64,000 nt of DNA, taken from Pelomonas asaccharophilus_A. Its GTDB lineage: Bacteria; Pseudomonadota; Gammaproteobacteria; Burkholderiales; Burkholderiaceae_C. Position 1 is the stretch's first letter; every line of letters starts with the position of its first letter. The translations under genes and the position numbers were made by a program. The notes beneath the pieces are model-generated. The model ran no database searches. It was not told the origin of the DNA and saw only the letters and a program-made list of their open reading frames with translations. This document shows, one piece after another, positions 33,861-43,161 of the stretch. The DNA lies in NCBI RefSeq assembly GCF_031458115.1, contig NZ_JAVDXV010000009.1, forward strand, positions 62,001 to 126,000, in the 5' to 3' direction.

Positions 33861-35972
33861 ATGACCCCACCCCACTGGATCGCCCGGCGTCACGCCCTTG
33901 CGCTGGCGGCGGCCATGACCGCCGCCGCGCATGCCGCACCCACCGTGCTGGAGCCCGTGGTCGTCACGGCCACGCGCACCGAGGCCGCGCCGTTCGACGT
34001 GCCCGCCTCCATCACGCGCATTGACGGCGACGAACTGCGCGCCGGCCGCGCCCAGGTCAACCTGTCGGAAGGCCTGGGCGGCGTGCCGGGCCTGCTGGCG
34101 CGCGACCGCCAGAACTACGCACAGGACGTGCAGATCTCCGTGCGCGGCTTCGGCGCGCGCGCCAGCTTCGGCATCCGCGGCGTGCGCCTGTACGTGGACG
34201 ACATCCCCGCCACGCTGCCCGACGGCCAGGGCCAGATCACCAACGTCGAGATCGGCACGGTGGGCCGCGTGGAGGTGTTGCGCGGGCCGTTCTCGGCGCT
34301 GTATGGCAACTCGTCGGGCGGCATCATCAGCATCTACTCCCAAACCCCCAGCGGCCCGCCGCGCGTGGAGGCCGGCGTCGCGTTCGGCAGCGACGGCATG
34401 CGCCGCACCGCGGCGTCGGCCAGCGGCAGCACGGGCACCATCGGCTACACGCTGGGCGCCAGCCGCTTCGAGACCGACGGCTACCGCCAGCACAGCCGCA
34501 CCGAGCGCCGCCTCGCCAATGCGCGGCTGAACTTCAAGCTGGGCAGCGACACGCAGCTCACCGTCATCGCCAACAGCGTGGACCTGCCCGAGGCGCAGGA
34601 CCCGCTGGGCCTGACCCGCGCGCAATGGCAGGCCGACCCGCGCGGCGTGGACCCCGGCGCGCTGAGCTTCGACACCCGCAAGACGATGAAGCAGCAGCAG
34701 GGCGGCCTGGTGCTGGAGCACGGCATCGACGCCGCCAACACGCTGCGCGCGATGGTCTACCGCGGCCACCGCACGACGATGCAGTTCCAGTCCATCCCGG
34801 TGGCCACGCAGGCCAACGCGCTGCACCCCGGCGGCGTCATCGACCTGACGCGCGACTACCAGGGCGCCGACCTGCGCTGGCGCTGGAAGGGCGAGACCAC
34901 CAGCGTGGTTGCCGGCATCGCGGCCGACGAGCTGAGCGAGCACCGCATGGGCCGGCAGAACTTCATCGGCACGACGCTGGGCGTGGAGGGCGCGCTGCGC
35001 CGCGACGAGCGCAACCGCGTCAGCAACGCCGACCCCTATCTGCAGGCCGAATGGCGGCCCACGCCCGCCTGGCTGCTCAGCGCCGGCGTGCGCCGCAGCG
35101 ACGTGAAGTTCCGCTCGACCGATGCCTACATCACGCGCACCAACCCCGACGACAGCGGCTCGGCCAGCTACTCGGCCACGCTACCGGTGCTGGGCGTCAG
35201 CTACGCGGTGGACGAGCGGCTGCGCGTGTACGCCACCGCCGGCCGCGGCTTCGAGACGCCCACGCTGAACGAACTGGCCTACCGCGCCAGCGGCGCCACC
35301 GGCATGAACTTCGCGCTGCAGGCCTCGTTGAGCCGCAGCGTCGAGGCGGGCCTCAAGGCCCGGCCCTGGGACGGCGGCGAGCTGACGCTGGCGCTGTTCC
35401 AGACCGGCACGAAGAACGAGATCGTCACGCAGACCAATGTGGGCGGCCGCTCCACCTTCCAGAACGCCGGCGCCACGCGCCGCCGCGGTCTGGAGGCGTC
35501 GGGCCAGTTCCAGCTCGCGCCCACGCTGCAGGCGCAGCTTGCCGCCACCTGGCTGGACGCGCGCTACCGCGACGGCTTCGTGACCTGCACCGCCACGCCC
35601 TGCGCGGCGGCCAGCACGCCCATTGCCGCCGGCAACCGCATCCCCGGCATCGCGCGGACCTCGCTGTTCGGCGCACTGACCTGGCAGCCCATGGGCGGCT
35701 GGCGCATCGGCGCCGAGGCGCGGGCGCTCTCCAAGGTCTACGTCAACGACCTGAACAACGACGCCGCACCCGGCTACGCGACGCTGGCGGCCCACGTGGG
35801 CTACCAGGTCAGCGTGGGTCCCTGGGACCTGGGCGCACTGCTGCGCGTGGACAACCTGGCGGACCGGCGCTATGCGGGGTCGGTCATCGTCAATGACGGG
35901 AATGGGCGGTTCTTTGAGCCGGCGCCGGGGAGGGCGTGGGTGGTGGGGGGGAACGCGAGCTACCGGTTCTGA
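33861..35972 (+). CDS. TonB-dependent receptor
   Basis: A 703-residue outer-membrane receptor. A signal peptide (to AAAHA) precedes the plug domain with VVVTATRTEAAPFDVPASI (TonB box region), VQISVRGFGARASFGIRGVR and VEVLRGPFSALYGNSSGGII. A 22-strand barrel ends in YRF, the outer-membrane insertion signature. The plug style is like the PqqU/FecA-type receptors for siderophores or small cofactors rather than the large sugar receptors. The ligand is unknown. Confidence 0.92.
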   Translation: MTPPHWIARRHALALAAAMTAAAHAAPTVLEPVVVTATRTEAAPFDVPASITRIDGDELRAGRAQVNLSEGLGGVPGLLARDRQNYAQDVQISVRGFGARASFGIRGVRLYVDDIPATLPDGQGQITNVEIGTVGRVEVLRGPFSALYGNSSGGIISIYSQTPSGPPRVEAGVAFGSDGMRRTAASASGSTGTIGYTLGASRFETDGYRQHSRTERRLANARLNFKLGSDTQLTVIANSVDLPEAQDPLGLTRAQWQADPRGVDPGALSFDTRKTMKQQQGGLVLEHGIDAANTLRAMVYRGHRTTMQFQSIPVATQANALHPGGVIDLTRDYQGADLRWRWKGETTSVVAGIAADELSEHRMGRQNFIGTTLGVEGALRRDERNRVSNADPYLQAEWRPTPAWLLSAGVRRSDVKFRSTDAYITRTNPDDSGSASYSATLPVLGVSYAVDERLRVYATAGRGFETPTLNELAYRASGATGMNFALQASLSRSVEAGLKARPWDGGELTLALFQTGTKNEIVTQTNVGGRSTFQNAGATRRRGLEASGQFQLAPTLQAQLAATWLDARYRDGFVTCTATPCAAASTPIAAGNRIPGIARTSLFGALTWQPMGGWRIGAEARALSKVYVNDLNNDAAPGYATLAAHVGYQVSVGPWDLGALLRVDNLADRRYAGSVIVNDGNGRFFEPAPGRAWVVGGNASYRF

Positions 35973-36061
35973 AAGAGGTGGATTTCAGGTCTGATGCCGA
36001 TCCGTGCATAGCCGGGTTAGACATAAGAGCCATGACATGCACCGATTCTTACGATGACTGA

Positions 36062-36667
36062 ATGAGCAAACCTGAGACAACGGCAACCAAGCAAACACGT
36101 TCCGAGCGAGTTGCCCACTGGAACAACGTATTTGTGAAAGAGTTTGGGAGGGAGTCTGATCGAGCTGCAGTCATCGTTGCCGCTTCAATATTTGACTCCT
36201 CGCTCGACAGTCTTTTGCGCCAATACTTGGTGCCGTGCTCGTCGTCGAATGACGACCTTTTCGACGGCACTAACGCGCCACTCTCGACTTTCAGCGCAAA
36301 GATTGCGATGGCGCACCGGCTCGGACTAATTACTACAAAGTTCTGTCGCAACCTCCACCTCATACGACGCATTCGCAATGAATTTGCACACAACATTCAT
36401 GGAGGCTCGTTTGAAGACACTGCCGTTAAGGCCCGCGTTCGAGAACTAAATAAGGGGCAGATCTACGAAGAGCCAGACTCGGACATTCGGCGAGACCTTC
36501 CTCCAGGCCCGCGCGGTGACTTCCTTTGCGTCTGCCTATGGATGCTCTGGTGTCTTAGTGCGATCACGGAGAAGACACGGCCATTGTCTGAACCCGATCT
36601 GGAGTTCGGTTTTGTCTTCACAACAAAGGATGCAGGCACTTCCGACAGCAAGAACAAAGCCGACTAG
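36062..36667 (+). CDS. MltR-like protein in a low-GC patch
   Basis: A 201-residue soluble helical protein resembling the MltR (mannitol repressor-like) family: RAAVIVAASIFDSSLDSLL, LFDGTNAPLSTFSAKIAMAH and the HLIRRIRNEFAHN motif are all matched. Despite the name, most such proteins have unknown roles. The base composition (about 50% GC) and AT-rich codons differ sharply from every neighbour, so it was acquired recently. No transposase or integrase is seen beside it. Confidence 0.8.
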   Translation: MSKPETTATKQTRSERVAHWNNVFVKEFGRESDRAAVIVAASIFDSSLDSLLRQYLVPCSSSNDDLFDGTNAPLSTFSAKIAMAHRLGLITTKFCRNLHLIRRIRNEFAHNIHGGSFEDTAVKARVRELNKGQIYEEPDSDIRRDLPPGPRGDFLCVCLWMLWCLSAITEKTRPLSEPDLEFGFVFTTKDAGTSDSKNKAD

Positions 36668-36906
36668 GCTTGTTTAGCGCTCCAGTGTTTCGGGGTCCGG
36701 CCTCAAGTCCCGACCCTTGAGGCAACCGCACGGCCTATGCCTGCCGCCACTCCACCTGTTGCATGGCCTGGTCTCGAGGAGCGTTGAAGTCCGCATCCTC
36801 GGGGCCTTCTATTTCGTCAACCCCGACTGCGGCAATGCGTGAAGATGTGGACTCGGCTGCAGTCTGGCGGAGGCGGTGGAGTATCTGCGCGAGCCGACAG
36901 TAGTAC
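36668..36906. other. Non-coding junction with a possible gene remnant
   Basis: This 239-bp gap after the low-GC gene returns to mixed composition. On the minus strand an open stretch of about 58 codons (36904 down to about 36728) reads SEYYCRLAQILHRLRQTAAE onward without a good start and ends in TAG. It may be the scar of a displaced gene. I see no promoter or repeat that I can defend. Confidence 0.3.
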
Positions 36907-39474
36907 TCACTGCGTCTTCACAGTCAGCCAGTTCAGATTCCACTCCTTCCCCACCGACTTCAACCGCAACGTGTGATTCCCCGCCGTCATCGCAAACGGC
37001 GCACTGGTCTGCGTGACCCAGGTCTGCCAGCCGCCGGTGTTGGGCACGGCCATCGCGTCCAACACCTTCGCGCCGTCCACCCAGACCTCGAAGCCCGTGC
37101 TGCCGTTGGCGGTGGCCAGGCGGTAGTCGAGGGTGAAGTTGCCGGCGGTGGCGACGCTGATCTTGAACTCGATGTAGTCGTCGGGGTCGAAGTGGCCCAC
37201 GTTCTGGCCGCCGCCGGTGTCGCTGGTGTTCTCCAGCTGGATGCCGCTCATCGCGGTGAAGGCCTCGGCCTGCAGCGTGGCGGGCACGGGCACGTGCTTC
37301 AGCGTGGTGCTGGCGGCGTCGCTGTAGAAGCTCTCGTTGGCGGCCGTGAGCGCCGTCACCACGTAGTAGTAGGTGCTGCCGCTGGCGGCGCTGGCGTCGT
37401 TGTATGAGGGCGTGGCGACTTTGTCGGCGAGCTTGGCGTAGCTGCCCGCCGCGCTGGTGGCGCGGTAGACGTTGTAGCCCGTGACCTTGGCGTCGGTGCT
37501 GGCGGTCCAGCTGAGCGCATTGCCGCCGGCGCCTTCCGCCAGCTTCAGGCCGGCGGGCCGTTCGGGCAGCTGGAACACCTCCGGCGCCGTGGCGCTGACC
37601 AGCCACTGGGCCAGGCCCGTATGCGGCTCCAGCGCCTGCGTGGCGTAGCTCTTGAACAGCGTCTCGATCTCGGCGACGGTGGCGGTGGTGAAGTCCACCT
37701 TGCCGTTCATGTCGATGACGTCCTTGCCCGGCACCGGCGGCTTGTCCAGCAGGTACATCTCGGCCCAGGTGTTGGCGCTGCCGTTGTCCTTGAACACGCC
37801 GCTCAGCGTGTAGGTCTTGCCGCCCTGCAGCGTGATGGCCTGGTAGACGCCGCCGTTGATCTCGCCGGTGACTCCGGCCGGGCGCGTCACGCGCAGCACG
37901 GCGCCTTCGCTGCCGGTGGGCGCCTTGCCGGCGGTGGTGTCGTTGAAGTCGAGGCTCAGCGCGCCGCTGATGGTCAGCGCGGTCCAGCCCGTGCTGGAGC
38001 CGAAGCCGCCGTTGCTGATGACCTCGGCGTTGCTGGCGGTGTCGACGATGCTGATCTTGTCGAACGTCACGTCGGGGTTGCTGCCGCCCACCGCGCCGCT
38101 CTTGATGACGAACCAGTAGGTCTTGGGGCCGGTGCCGCCGACCTTGATGGCTGGCGCCTTGACCGCGCAGGCGTTGGCGAACGTGGAGTTCCAGCCGGCG
38201 CAGTCCCAGGTGCTGGCCTTGGTGACCATGCCCACGCCGGTGTCGAAGTTGGTGTTGGGCGCGTTGGTCACCAGCCCCCAGGTGCCCTTGCCCGAGCCGC
38301 CGGCAGGGCTGGTCACCTTGTACGACCAGCTCGTGGAAGCCCAGCCGTAGCCGGCGAAGGTGTCGTAGGTGGCGCGGCCGATCTGGCCGCCCAGGTCCAG
38401 GCCGGCGCCCTGCCAGGGCTGGAACTCGCCCACCAGCAGCGGGATCTTCAGGTCGCTGACCTGCTTGTTGTAGGCACACACGCCCGTGCTGCCGGTGGGG
38501 CCGCAGCGCAGCCAGTCGCGGTGGACCATGTAGGCGGTGTCGCCCGGCCGGTCGCCGAACAGGCCCGGGTAGGGGTGGATCTCGAACGCGACGTTGGTGA
38601 AGCCCTTGGCGGTCGGGTTGCCGTAGCCGTCGATGCTGCCGTAGTGGCTGGGCAGCAGCACGATGTGCTGGGTGTCGATGGCGCGTATGGTCTTGTAGAG
38701 TTCCTCCACGCGCGTGACCATGGCCTCCGAGGTCGAGCCCCAGGGCTCGTTGAGCGGGTCGTAGGCCGCCACCACCGGTTCGTCCTTGTACTTGGTGGCG
38801 ATCTGCTGCCACAGCCACTTGGTGCGCTCCTGCGCGTCGGTGTCGGTCCAGTACTTGTTCTGGCCGGCGCAGCCGGTGTGGTCGTTGGGCGTCTGGCCGC
38901 CATGGGCGCCGTGCAGGTCCAGGATCACGTAGATGCCGCGCTTCTTCGCCTCGGCAATGCTCCAGTCCAGGTACTTCCAGGCGTCGGCGCGCAGTGTCTT
39001 GGGCTTCTTCTCGTCCTCGATGACGCTCCACAGGATGGGCAGGCGCACGACGTTGAATCCGAAGGCCTTGAGCTGGTCCCAGTCGCGCTCGGTCATCCAG
39101 CTGTCGCGGAACAACTTGATCAGGCGCTCCTTCTCGTCGTAGCCGAAGCGCTCGGTCAGCTTGGCCTCCAGCGTGCACTGGTCGGTCACGCCATTGCCGC
39201 CCTGGCCCATCATCCAGAACTCCTGAACGAGCCAGTTGCCGAGGTTGGTGCCCTTCAGCAGCACCTGCTTGCCGCTGGCGTCCACCCATTTGGTGCCGTC
39301 GGTCTTCAGCAGCGTGAGGCCTTGCGGCGCGGGCGTGGGAGGCGTCGGCGCCGGGTCCGATCCGCCGCCCGAGCCACCACCGCAACCGGCCAGCAGCGCC
39401 ACGCCCAGCAGGCTTCCCACCAAGGCGCCGCGCAGCGCTCCGCCAGCGTCCTTCGCGCTCCGTCGTTGATCCAC
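36907..39474 (-). CDS. GH5 beta-glucanase lipoprotein with FnIII and CBM6-like domains
   Basis: An 855-residue secreted lipoprotein (LLAGC, Cys31; then a Gly/Ser and Pro linker). The GH5 TIM barrel spans about 50-400: GFNVVRLPILW, VILDLHGAHGG, DPLNEPWG (acid/base Glu243), HYGSIDGYGNP and LLVGEFQPW (nucleophile Glu350). An unassigned beta-sandwich (about 440-610), an FnIII domain (about 640-735) and a CBM6-like C-terminus (PATLQAEAFTAMSGIQLENT onward) follow. It probably cuts beta-1,3 or mixed beta-glucans. The start is GTG 39474 with GGAG upstream. A LacI-type operator overlies its start site. Confidence 0.9.
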   Translation of the reverse strand: MDQRRSAKDAGGALRGALVGSLLGVALLAGCGGGSGGGSDPAPTPPTPAPQGLTLLKTDGTKWVDASGKQVLLKGTNLGNWLVQEFWMMGQGGNGVTDQCTLEAKLTERFGYDEKERLIKLFRDSWMTERDWDQLKAFGFNVVRLPILWSVIEDEKKPKTLRADAWKYLDWSIAEAKKRGIYVILDLHGAHGGQTPNDHTGCAGQNKYWTDTDAQERTKWLWQQIATKYKDEPVVAAYDPLNEPWGSTSEAMVTRVEELYKTIRAIDTQHIVLLPSHYGSIDGYGNPTAKGFTNVAFEIHPYPGLFGDRPGDTAYMVHRDWLRCGPTGSTGVCAYNKQVSDLKIPLLVGEFQPWQGAGLDLGGQIGRATYDTFAGYGWASTSWSYKVTSPAGGSGKGTWGLVTNAPNTNFDTGVGMVTKASTWDCAGWNSTFANACAVKAPAIKVGGTGPKTYWFVIKSGAVGGSNPDVTFDKISIVDTASNAEVISNGGFGSSTGWTALTISGALSLDFNDTTAGKAPTGSEGAVLRVTRPAGVTGEINGGVYQAITLQGGKTYTLSGVFKDNGSANTWAEMYLLDKPPVPGKDVIDMNGKVDFTTATVAEIETLFKSYATQALEPHTGLAQWLVSATAPEVFQLPERPAGLKLAEGAGGNALSWTASTDAKVTGYNVYRATSAAGSYAKLADKVATPSYNDASAASGSTYYYVVTALTAANESFYSDAASTTLKHVPVPATLQAEAFTAMSGIQLENTSDTGGGQNVGHFDPDDYIEFKISVATAGNFTLDYRLATANGSTGFEVWVDGAKVLDAMAVPNTGGWQTWVTQTSAPFAMTAGNHTLRLKSVGKEWNLNWLTVKTQ

Positions 39475-39492
39475 GTCTGTCTCCGTTGTTTG

Positions 39493-39510
39493 ATTGGAAT
39501 CGGTTCCAAT
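39493..39510. promoter_or_regulatory. LacI-type operator of the GH5 gene
   Basis: ATTGGAATCGGTTCCAAT is an 18-bp near-perfect palindrome (one mismatched pair) with a CG centre, the form bound by LacI-family sugar repressors. It begins 2 nt downstream of the -10 element, so a bound repressor would block initiation. No LacI gene is in the window. Confidence 0.65.
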
Positions 39511-39512
39511 TC

Positions 39513-39542
39513 AGTATCCAGGACAGCCGCGGCACATGTCAA
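39513..39542 (-). promoter_or_regulatory. Sigma-70 promoter of the GH5 gene
   Basis: On the minus strand a perfect TTGACA (39542-39537), an 18-nt spacer and GATACT (39518-39513). It leads straight into the palindromic operator and then the GTG start about 40 nt further on. Confidence 0.65.
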
Positions 39543-39686
39543 CTTCCTGAATCCGCGGGGTTGTGTCGGCGCGTTTTCAAGCGCGCTCGCGGCCTGTGCC
39601 CGCCGCCGTGCAGCCTGTCGCATCGCTCGCGCGGCCGCGTGCCGGGTTCAGCAGCATGGCGCCTTCCCAACGACAAGGAGACGCCG

Positions 39687-40511
39687 ATGCAACGCATCGC
39701 AATGACGATGAAAGCGAGCGCGGCCGCGCTGCTGCTGGCCGCCACCGCCGCCCATGCCGCCCCACCCAAGGACGCTGCCGGCGTGCAGGTGGTGGTGCTC
39801 GGGACGTATCACTTCGGCAACCCCGGCAGCGACATCGTCAACACGAAGGTAGACGATGTGCTTCAACCGCACCGGCAGGTCGAGCTGGAAGCGCTGACCG
39901 CCAAGCTCGCGCGCTTTGCGCCCACCAAGGTGATGGTCGAGCGCGACGGCGACAAGCACGAAGGCCAGCGCCTGCCCGCCTACGACGCCTGGCGTGCCGG
40001 CGGCCGGCGCGACGTGCGCAACGAGGTCGAGCAGGTCGGCTACCGCCTGGCCGCCGCGATGAAGCACGAGGCCGTCTACGGCATCGATGCCGACGGCGAT
40101 TTCCCGTTCGAGGCGGTGCAGACCTGGGCAAAGAAGAACGGCGCCGAGGCGCAGCTGAACGCGCAACTGGACGAGCTGAAGCAGCGCAGCAAGGCCGACG
40201 AGCAGGCGCAGTACACGCGCACCATCATGCAGACGCTGGCCGCGTTCAACGACCCGGCGCGCATCCTGCACGACCACCAGTTCAACACCCGCCTGCTGCG
40301 CATGGGCCGCGGCGCCGACCAACCCGGCGCCGAGCTGCTGGGCCAATGGACGCTGCGCAACGCACGCTCCTGCGGGCGCATGGTGCAGTTGGCGAAGCCG
40401 GGCGACCGCATCCTCGTGCTGTTCGGCGCCGGGCACAGCCATCTGCTGCGGCAGTGCGTGCGGGAGCAACCGGGCTGGACGCTGGTGGAGGCGGTCGACT
40501 ACCTGCGCTGA
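39687..40511 (+). CDS. Exported DUF5694 / TraB-GumN-like protein
   Basis: A 274-residue protein with a signal peptide (to AAHA). VVVLGTYHFGNPGSD (about 35-49), TKVMVERDGD and the C-terminal ILVLFGAGHSHLLRQ match the DUF5694 family, related to the TraB/GumN (TIKI-like) metalloprotease fold with its GxxH and E residues. It may be a periplasmic hydrolase; activity is not established. It is divergent from the GH5 gene and has its own GGAG ribosome site. Confidence 0.8.
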   Translation: MQRIAMTMKASAAALLLAATAAHAAPPKDAAGVQVVVLGTYHFGNPGSDIVNTKVDDVLQPHRQVELEALTAKLARFAPTKVMVERDGDKHEGQRLPAYDAWRAGGRRDVRNEVEQVGYRLAAAMKHEAVYGIDADGDFPFEAVQTWAKKNGAEAQLNAQLDELKQRSKADEQAQYTRTIMQTLAAFNDPARILHDHQFNTRLLRMGRGADQPGAELLGQWTLRNARSCGRMVQLAKPGDRILVLFGAGHSHLLRQCVREQPGWTLVEAVDYLR

Positions 40512-40620
40512 AGCGCACAGACGCTGGCGTTGCCTTCTCGCCCACCCCTCAAACCTTGGGTGGCGTCGCCGCGCCAGAGTGCCATGCTGGCGCCATCTGT
40601 CCTGCAGTACGGAGGCAGCC

Positions 40621-41301
40621 ATGATCCGCGCCACCATCGCCGCTCCAGCCGTCGACCGCGACCAGACGCTGGGCGAGGAGATTGCCAACGCCGTCAGCCA
40701 CGGCCTGGGCGTGTTGCTGGCGGTCGCGGCGCTACCCATTCTGGTGACGCGCGCGCTGGCCGTGGGCCGGGAAGTCGACGTGGCGGGCGCCACAGTCTAT
40801 GCGGCCACGATGATCCTGCTGTACGGCACCTCCACGCTGTACCACGCGCTGCCGCGCAGCCTGTGGCATGGCCGTGCCAAGGCCTGGCTGCTGCGGCTGG
40901 ACCATGCGGCCATCTACCTTTTCATCGCCGGCAGCTACACGCCGTTCACGCTGGGCGTGCTGGACACGGGCCCGGGCCCGACGCTGCTGATCGCCGTCTG
41001 GGCCGCGGCCGCGCTGGGCGTGGCCATCAAGCTGCTGAACCGGCTGCGCCAGCCGCTGGTGTCCACGCTGATCTACCTGGCCATGGGCTGGGCGGTGGTG
41101 ACGGTCGTGGGCCCGCTGGTGGAGCGCATGCATGCCGCCGGCCTGGCGCTGCTGGTGGCGGGCGGCCTGAGCTACACGCTGGGCGCCTTCGTCTTCCTGC
41201 TGGACAACCGGCTGCACTACGCCCACTTCGTCTGGCACCTGTTCGTGCTGGGCGGCAGCACCTGCCACTTCTTCGCCGCACTTTGGTACGCCTACGGCTG
41301 A
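40621..41301 (+). CDS. trhA: TrhA / hemolysin-III family membrane protein
   Basis: A 226-residue protein with seven TM helices of the PAQR-related hemolysin III family. The conserved residues appear in GEEIANAVSHGLGVLLA (Glu, Ser-His), YGTSTLYHALP, RLDHAAIYLFIAGSYTPF and the terminal HFVWHLFVLGGSTCHFFA (zinc-binding His residues). TrhA is linked to membrane-fluidity homeostasis in E. coli. ATG 40621 is used because the upstream in-frame Met would add a non-family leader. It is not a toxin despite the family name. Confidence 0.92.
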   Translation: MIRATIAAPAVDRDQTLGEEIANAVSHGLGVLLAVAALPILVTRALAVGREVDVAGATVYAATMILLYGTSTLYHALPRSLWHGRAKAWLLRLDHAAIYLFIAGSYTPFTLGVLDTGPGPTLLIAVWAAAALGVAIKLLNRLRQPLVSTLIYLAMGWAVVTVVGPLVERMHAAGLALLVAGGLSYTLGAFVFLLDNRLHYAHFVWHLFVLGGSTCHFFAALWYAYG

Positions 41302-41438
41302 AATCGGCGGCCGCTTCCGCCCTGGCGTAACCCCGGGCGAGCCACAGGCGGTTTCACCCCTAGCATGCCTGCGCACTCGCCGAAACCGCCTGGCGGCAGT
41401 GCGGCAATGCTGTTCATGGGGCACTCAGCCCTGGCGAC

Positions 41439-41454
41439 ATGACAACGGTGTCAT
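41439..41454. promoter_or_regulatory. LacI-type operator upstream of the MFS permease
   Basis: ATGACAACGGTGTCAT is a 16-bp palindrome with one mismatched pair and a CG-containing centre, close to the TGACACCGGTGTCA sites known before carbohydrate-uptake genes in proteobacteria. It lies 67 nt before the permease ATG. Confidence 0.5.
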
Positions 41455-41520
41455 ATCGATAACCCGCCTGCTCCGATACATCAGGACAGCCTCCGAAAAG
41501 TTCCACCCTGTTTCACGCGC

Positions 41521-42825
41521 ATGAGCACCACAAGCACGCCCCGAATCCGCAACCCCTGGTCCTGGGTGCCGTCGTCCTACCTGGCCGAAGGCATCCCGTT
41601 CGCGATGGTCATCTGGGTGGCCGGCACGATGTTCAAGGACCTGGGCCACAGCGACGGCGAGATCACGCTGGCCACGGCCAGCATCGGCATCGCGTGGTCG
41701 CTGAAGCCGCTGTGGGCCGCTTTCCTGGACATGTTCAAGACGAAGAAGTTCTTCGTGCTCTGGATGGAAGTGATCATGGCGCTGCTGCTGTGCGGCATTG
41801 CCGTGGCCCTGCCGCTGCCCAACTACTTCCAGATCACCATCGCCGTGCTGTGGGTGATGGCGTTTGCGTCGGCGACGCAGGACATCTGCGTGGACGGGGT
41901 CTACATCACCGCGCTGGATGCGAAAGGGCAGGCCAGGTACATCGGCGTGCAGGGCGTGTTCTGGAACGTCGGGCGGCTGTTCGGCACGGCCCTGGTGGTG
42001 TGGTTCGCAGGCTCGCTGAAAGAAGACCATCGCCTCAGCAGCACGGAAGCCTGGCAATGGGCGATGGGCCTGTCGGCCGCGACGATGGCGCTGCTGGCGG
42101 TGTACCACCGCTTCATGCTGCCCACGGGCAGCGTGGGCGACCGGCCGGTCAGCGTCAGCGCGGCCTTCGGCAACTTCTGGGAAGCCATCGTCGACTTCTT
42201 CAAGAAGGACAGCATCTGGGGCATGCTGATGTTCGTCTTCCTGTACCGCAGCTCCGAAGGCCTGCTGCTGCAGTTGGCGCCGCTGTTCCTGCAGGCCCCG
42301 GTCGAGGCGGGCGGCGTGGGCCTGTCGTTGAAGGACAAGGGTCTGATCGACGGCACCATCGCCACGGTGGTGAGCCTGTCGGCGGGCCTGCTGGGCGGCA
42401 TGTTCCTGTCCAGGTACGGCCTGAACCGCCGCACCCTGGTGTTCATGGCGCTGTGCCTGAACATCCCGCACCTGTGCTTCGTCGTGCTGTCGCAGCTGGC
42501 GGGGCCGGGCCACACGCTGTCGTTCTGGACGGTGGCGACGCTGGTGACCGTGGAGAAGTTCGGCTACAGCTTCGGCTTCGTGGCCAACATGCTGTACATG
42601 ATGCAGCAGATCTCCCCGGGCCGGTTCCACATGACGCACTACGCGTTCGCGAACTCCATCATGAACCTGACGCTGGTGCCCACGCAGATGATCTCGGGCC
42701 CGCTGGCCGATGCGGTGGGCTACAAGACCTACTTCATCATCGTCATGTTCGCGGCCATCCCGTCGGTACTGGGCGCCATGTTCGCGCCCTTCCCGCGCAA
42801 GCCGGACAACGACCATCCGCACTGA
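41521..42825 (+). CDS. AmpG-like MFS permease, probable sugar transporter
   Basis: A 434-residue MFS protein with about 12 TM helices. It is a paralogue of the permease at 17302: WSWVPSSYLAEGIPFAMV and WSLKPLWAAFLDMFKTKK match the same positions, and FASATQDICVDGVYI resembles FASASHDIAADGYYM. Here it stands alone, without wall-recycling genes, behind a LacI-type operator. This suggests a sugar or oligosaccharide rather than a muropeptide, but the substrate is inference. Confidence 0.87.
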   Translation: MSTTSTPRIRNPWSWVPSSYLAEGIPFAMVIWVAGTMFKDLGHSDGEITLATASIGIAWSLKPLWAAFLDMFKTKKFFVLWMEVIMALLLCGIAVALPLPNYFQITIAVLWVMAFASATQDICVDGVYITALDAKGQARYIGVQGVFWNVGRLFGTALVVWFAGSLKEDHRLSSTEAWQWAMGLSAATMALLAVYHRFMLPTGSVGDRPVSVSAAFGNFWEAIVDFFKKDSIWGMLMFVFLYRSSEGLLLQLAPLFLQAPVEAGGVGLSLKDKGLIDGTIATVVSLSAGLLGGMFLSRYGLNRRTLVFMALCLNIPHLCFVVLSQLAGPGHTLSFWTVATLVTVEKFGYSFGFVANMLYMMQQISPGRFHMTHYAFANSIMNLTLVPTQMISGPLADAVGYKTYFIIVMFAAIPSVLGAMFAPFPRKPDNDHPH

Positions 42826-43161
42826 GCCGCACCCTCTTTGACGCGGTTGCCGTGACCGATGTCCGCCGCCGGGCAGGCCCATTGCCAGCACCGGCAGCGG
42901 CGCCTGCGGGCCGGACGGTACAATTGCCCCGATAGATTCGCCCAAGACCGTTCTCCCAGGTCTTCTCGGCAGCCCCGCCGGCCATCCTCTGGCCTCGTCT
43001 CGCGAGCGGCGCGCCACAGCCAACTCCCGGCAAGTGTTCTTGAGTGTTTCTTCTGTCTCCACCCGGCGCTGCGCCAGTGGAGAGCTTCCCCCAGTCACCC
43101 TGCCCCAGTCGCCCAAAGCGGCGCGGGCGGTGCCTGTCTCAACTGTCCAACGGAGCGCATA
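42826..43161 (+). other. 336-bp non-coding leader of infA
   Basis: I see no gene here. A good -10 box, TACAAT (42919-42924), would give a leader of about 230 nt before the infA TTG. The sequence is C-rich with several short repeats but no known riboswitch or clean terminator. A matching -35 is not obvious. Confidence 0.4.

Noticed and set aside
31296..34943. A 1215-codon open frame on the minus strand opposite PepF and the TonB receptor
   Set aside because: It is rich in Arg, Ala, Gly and Val with no domain, and the opposite strand carries two clear families. High GC makes such antisense frames common.
40621..41301. A hemolysin toxin
   Set aside because: The hemolysin III family is a seven-TM homeostasis protein (TrhA); no toxin evidence exists.
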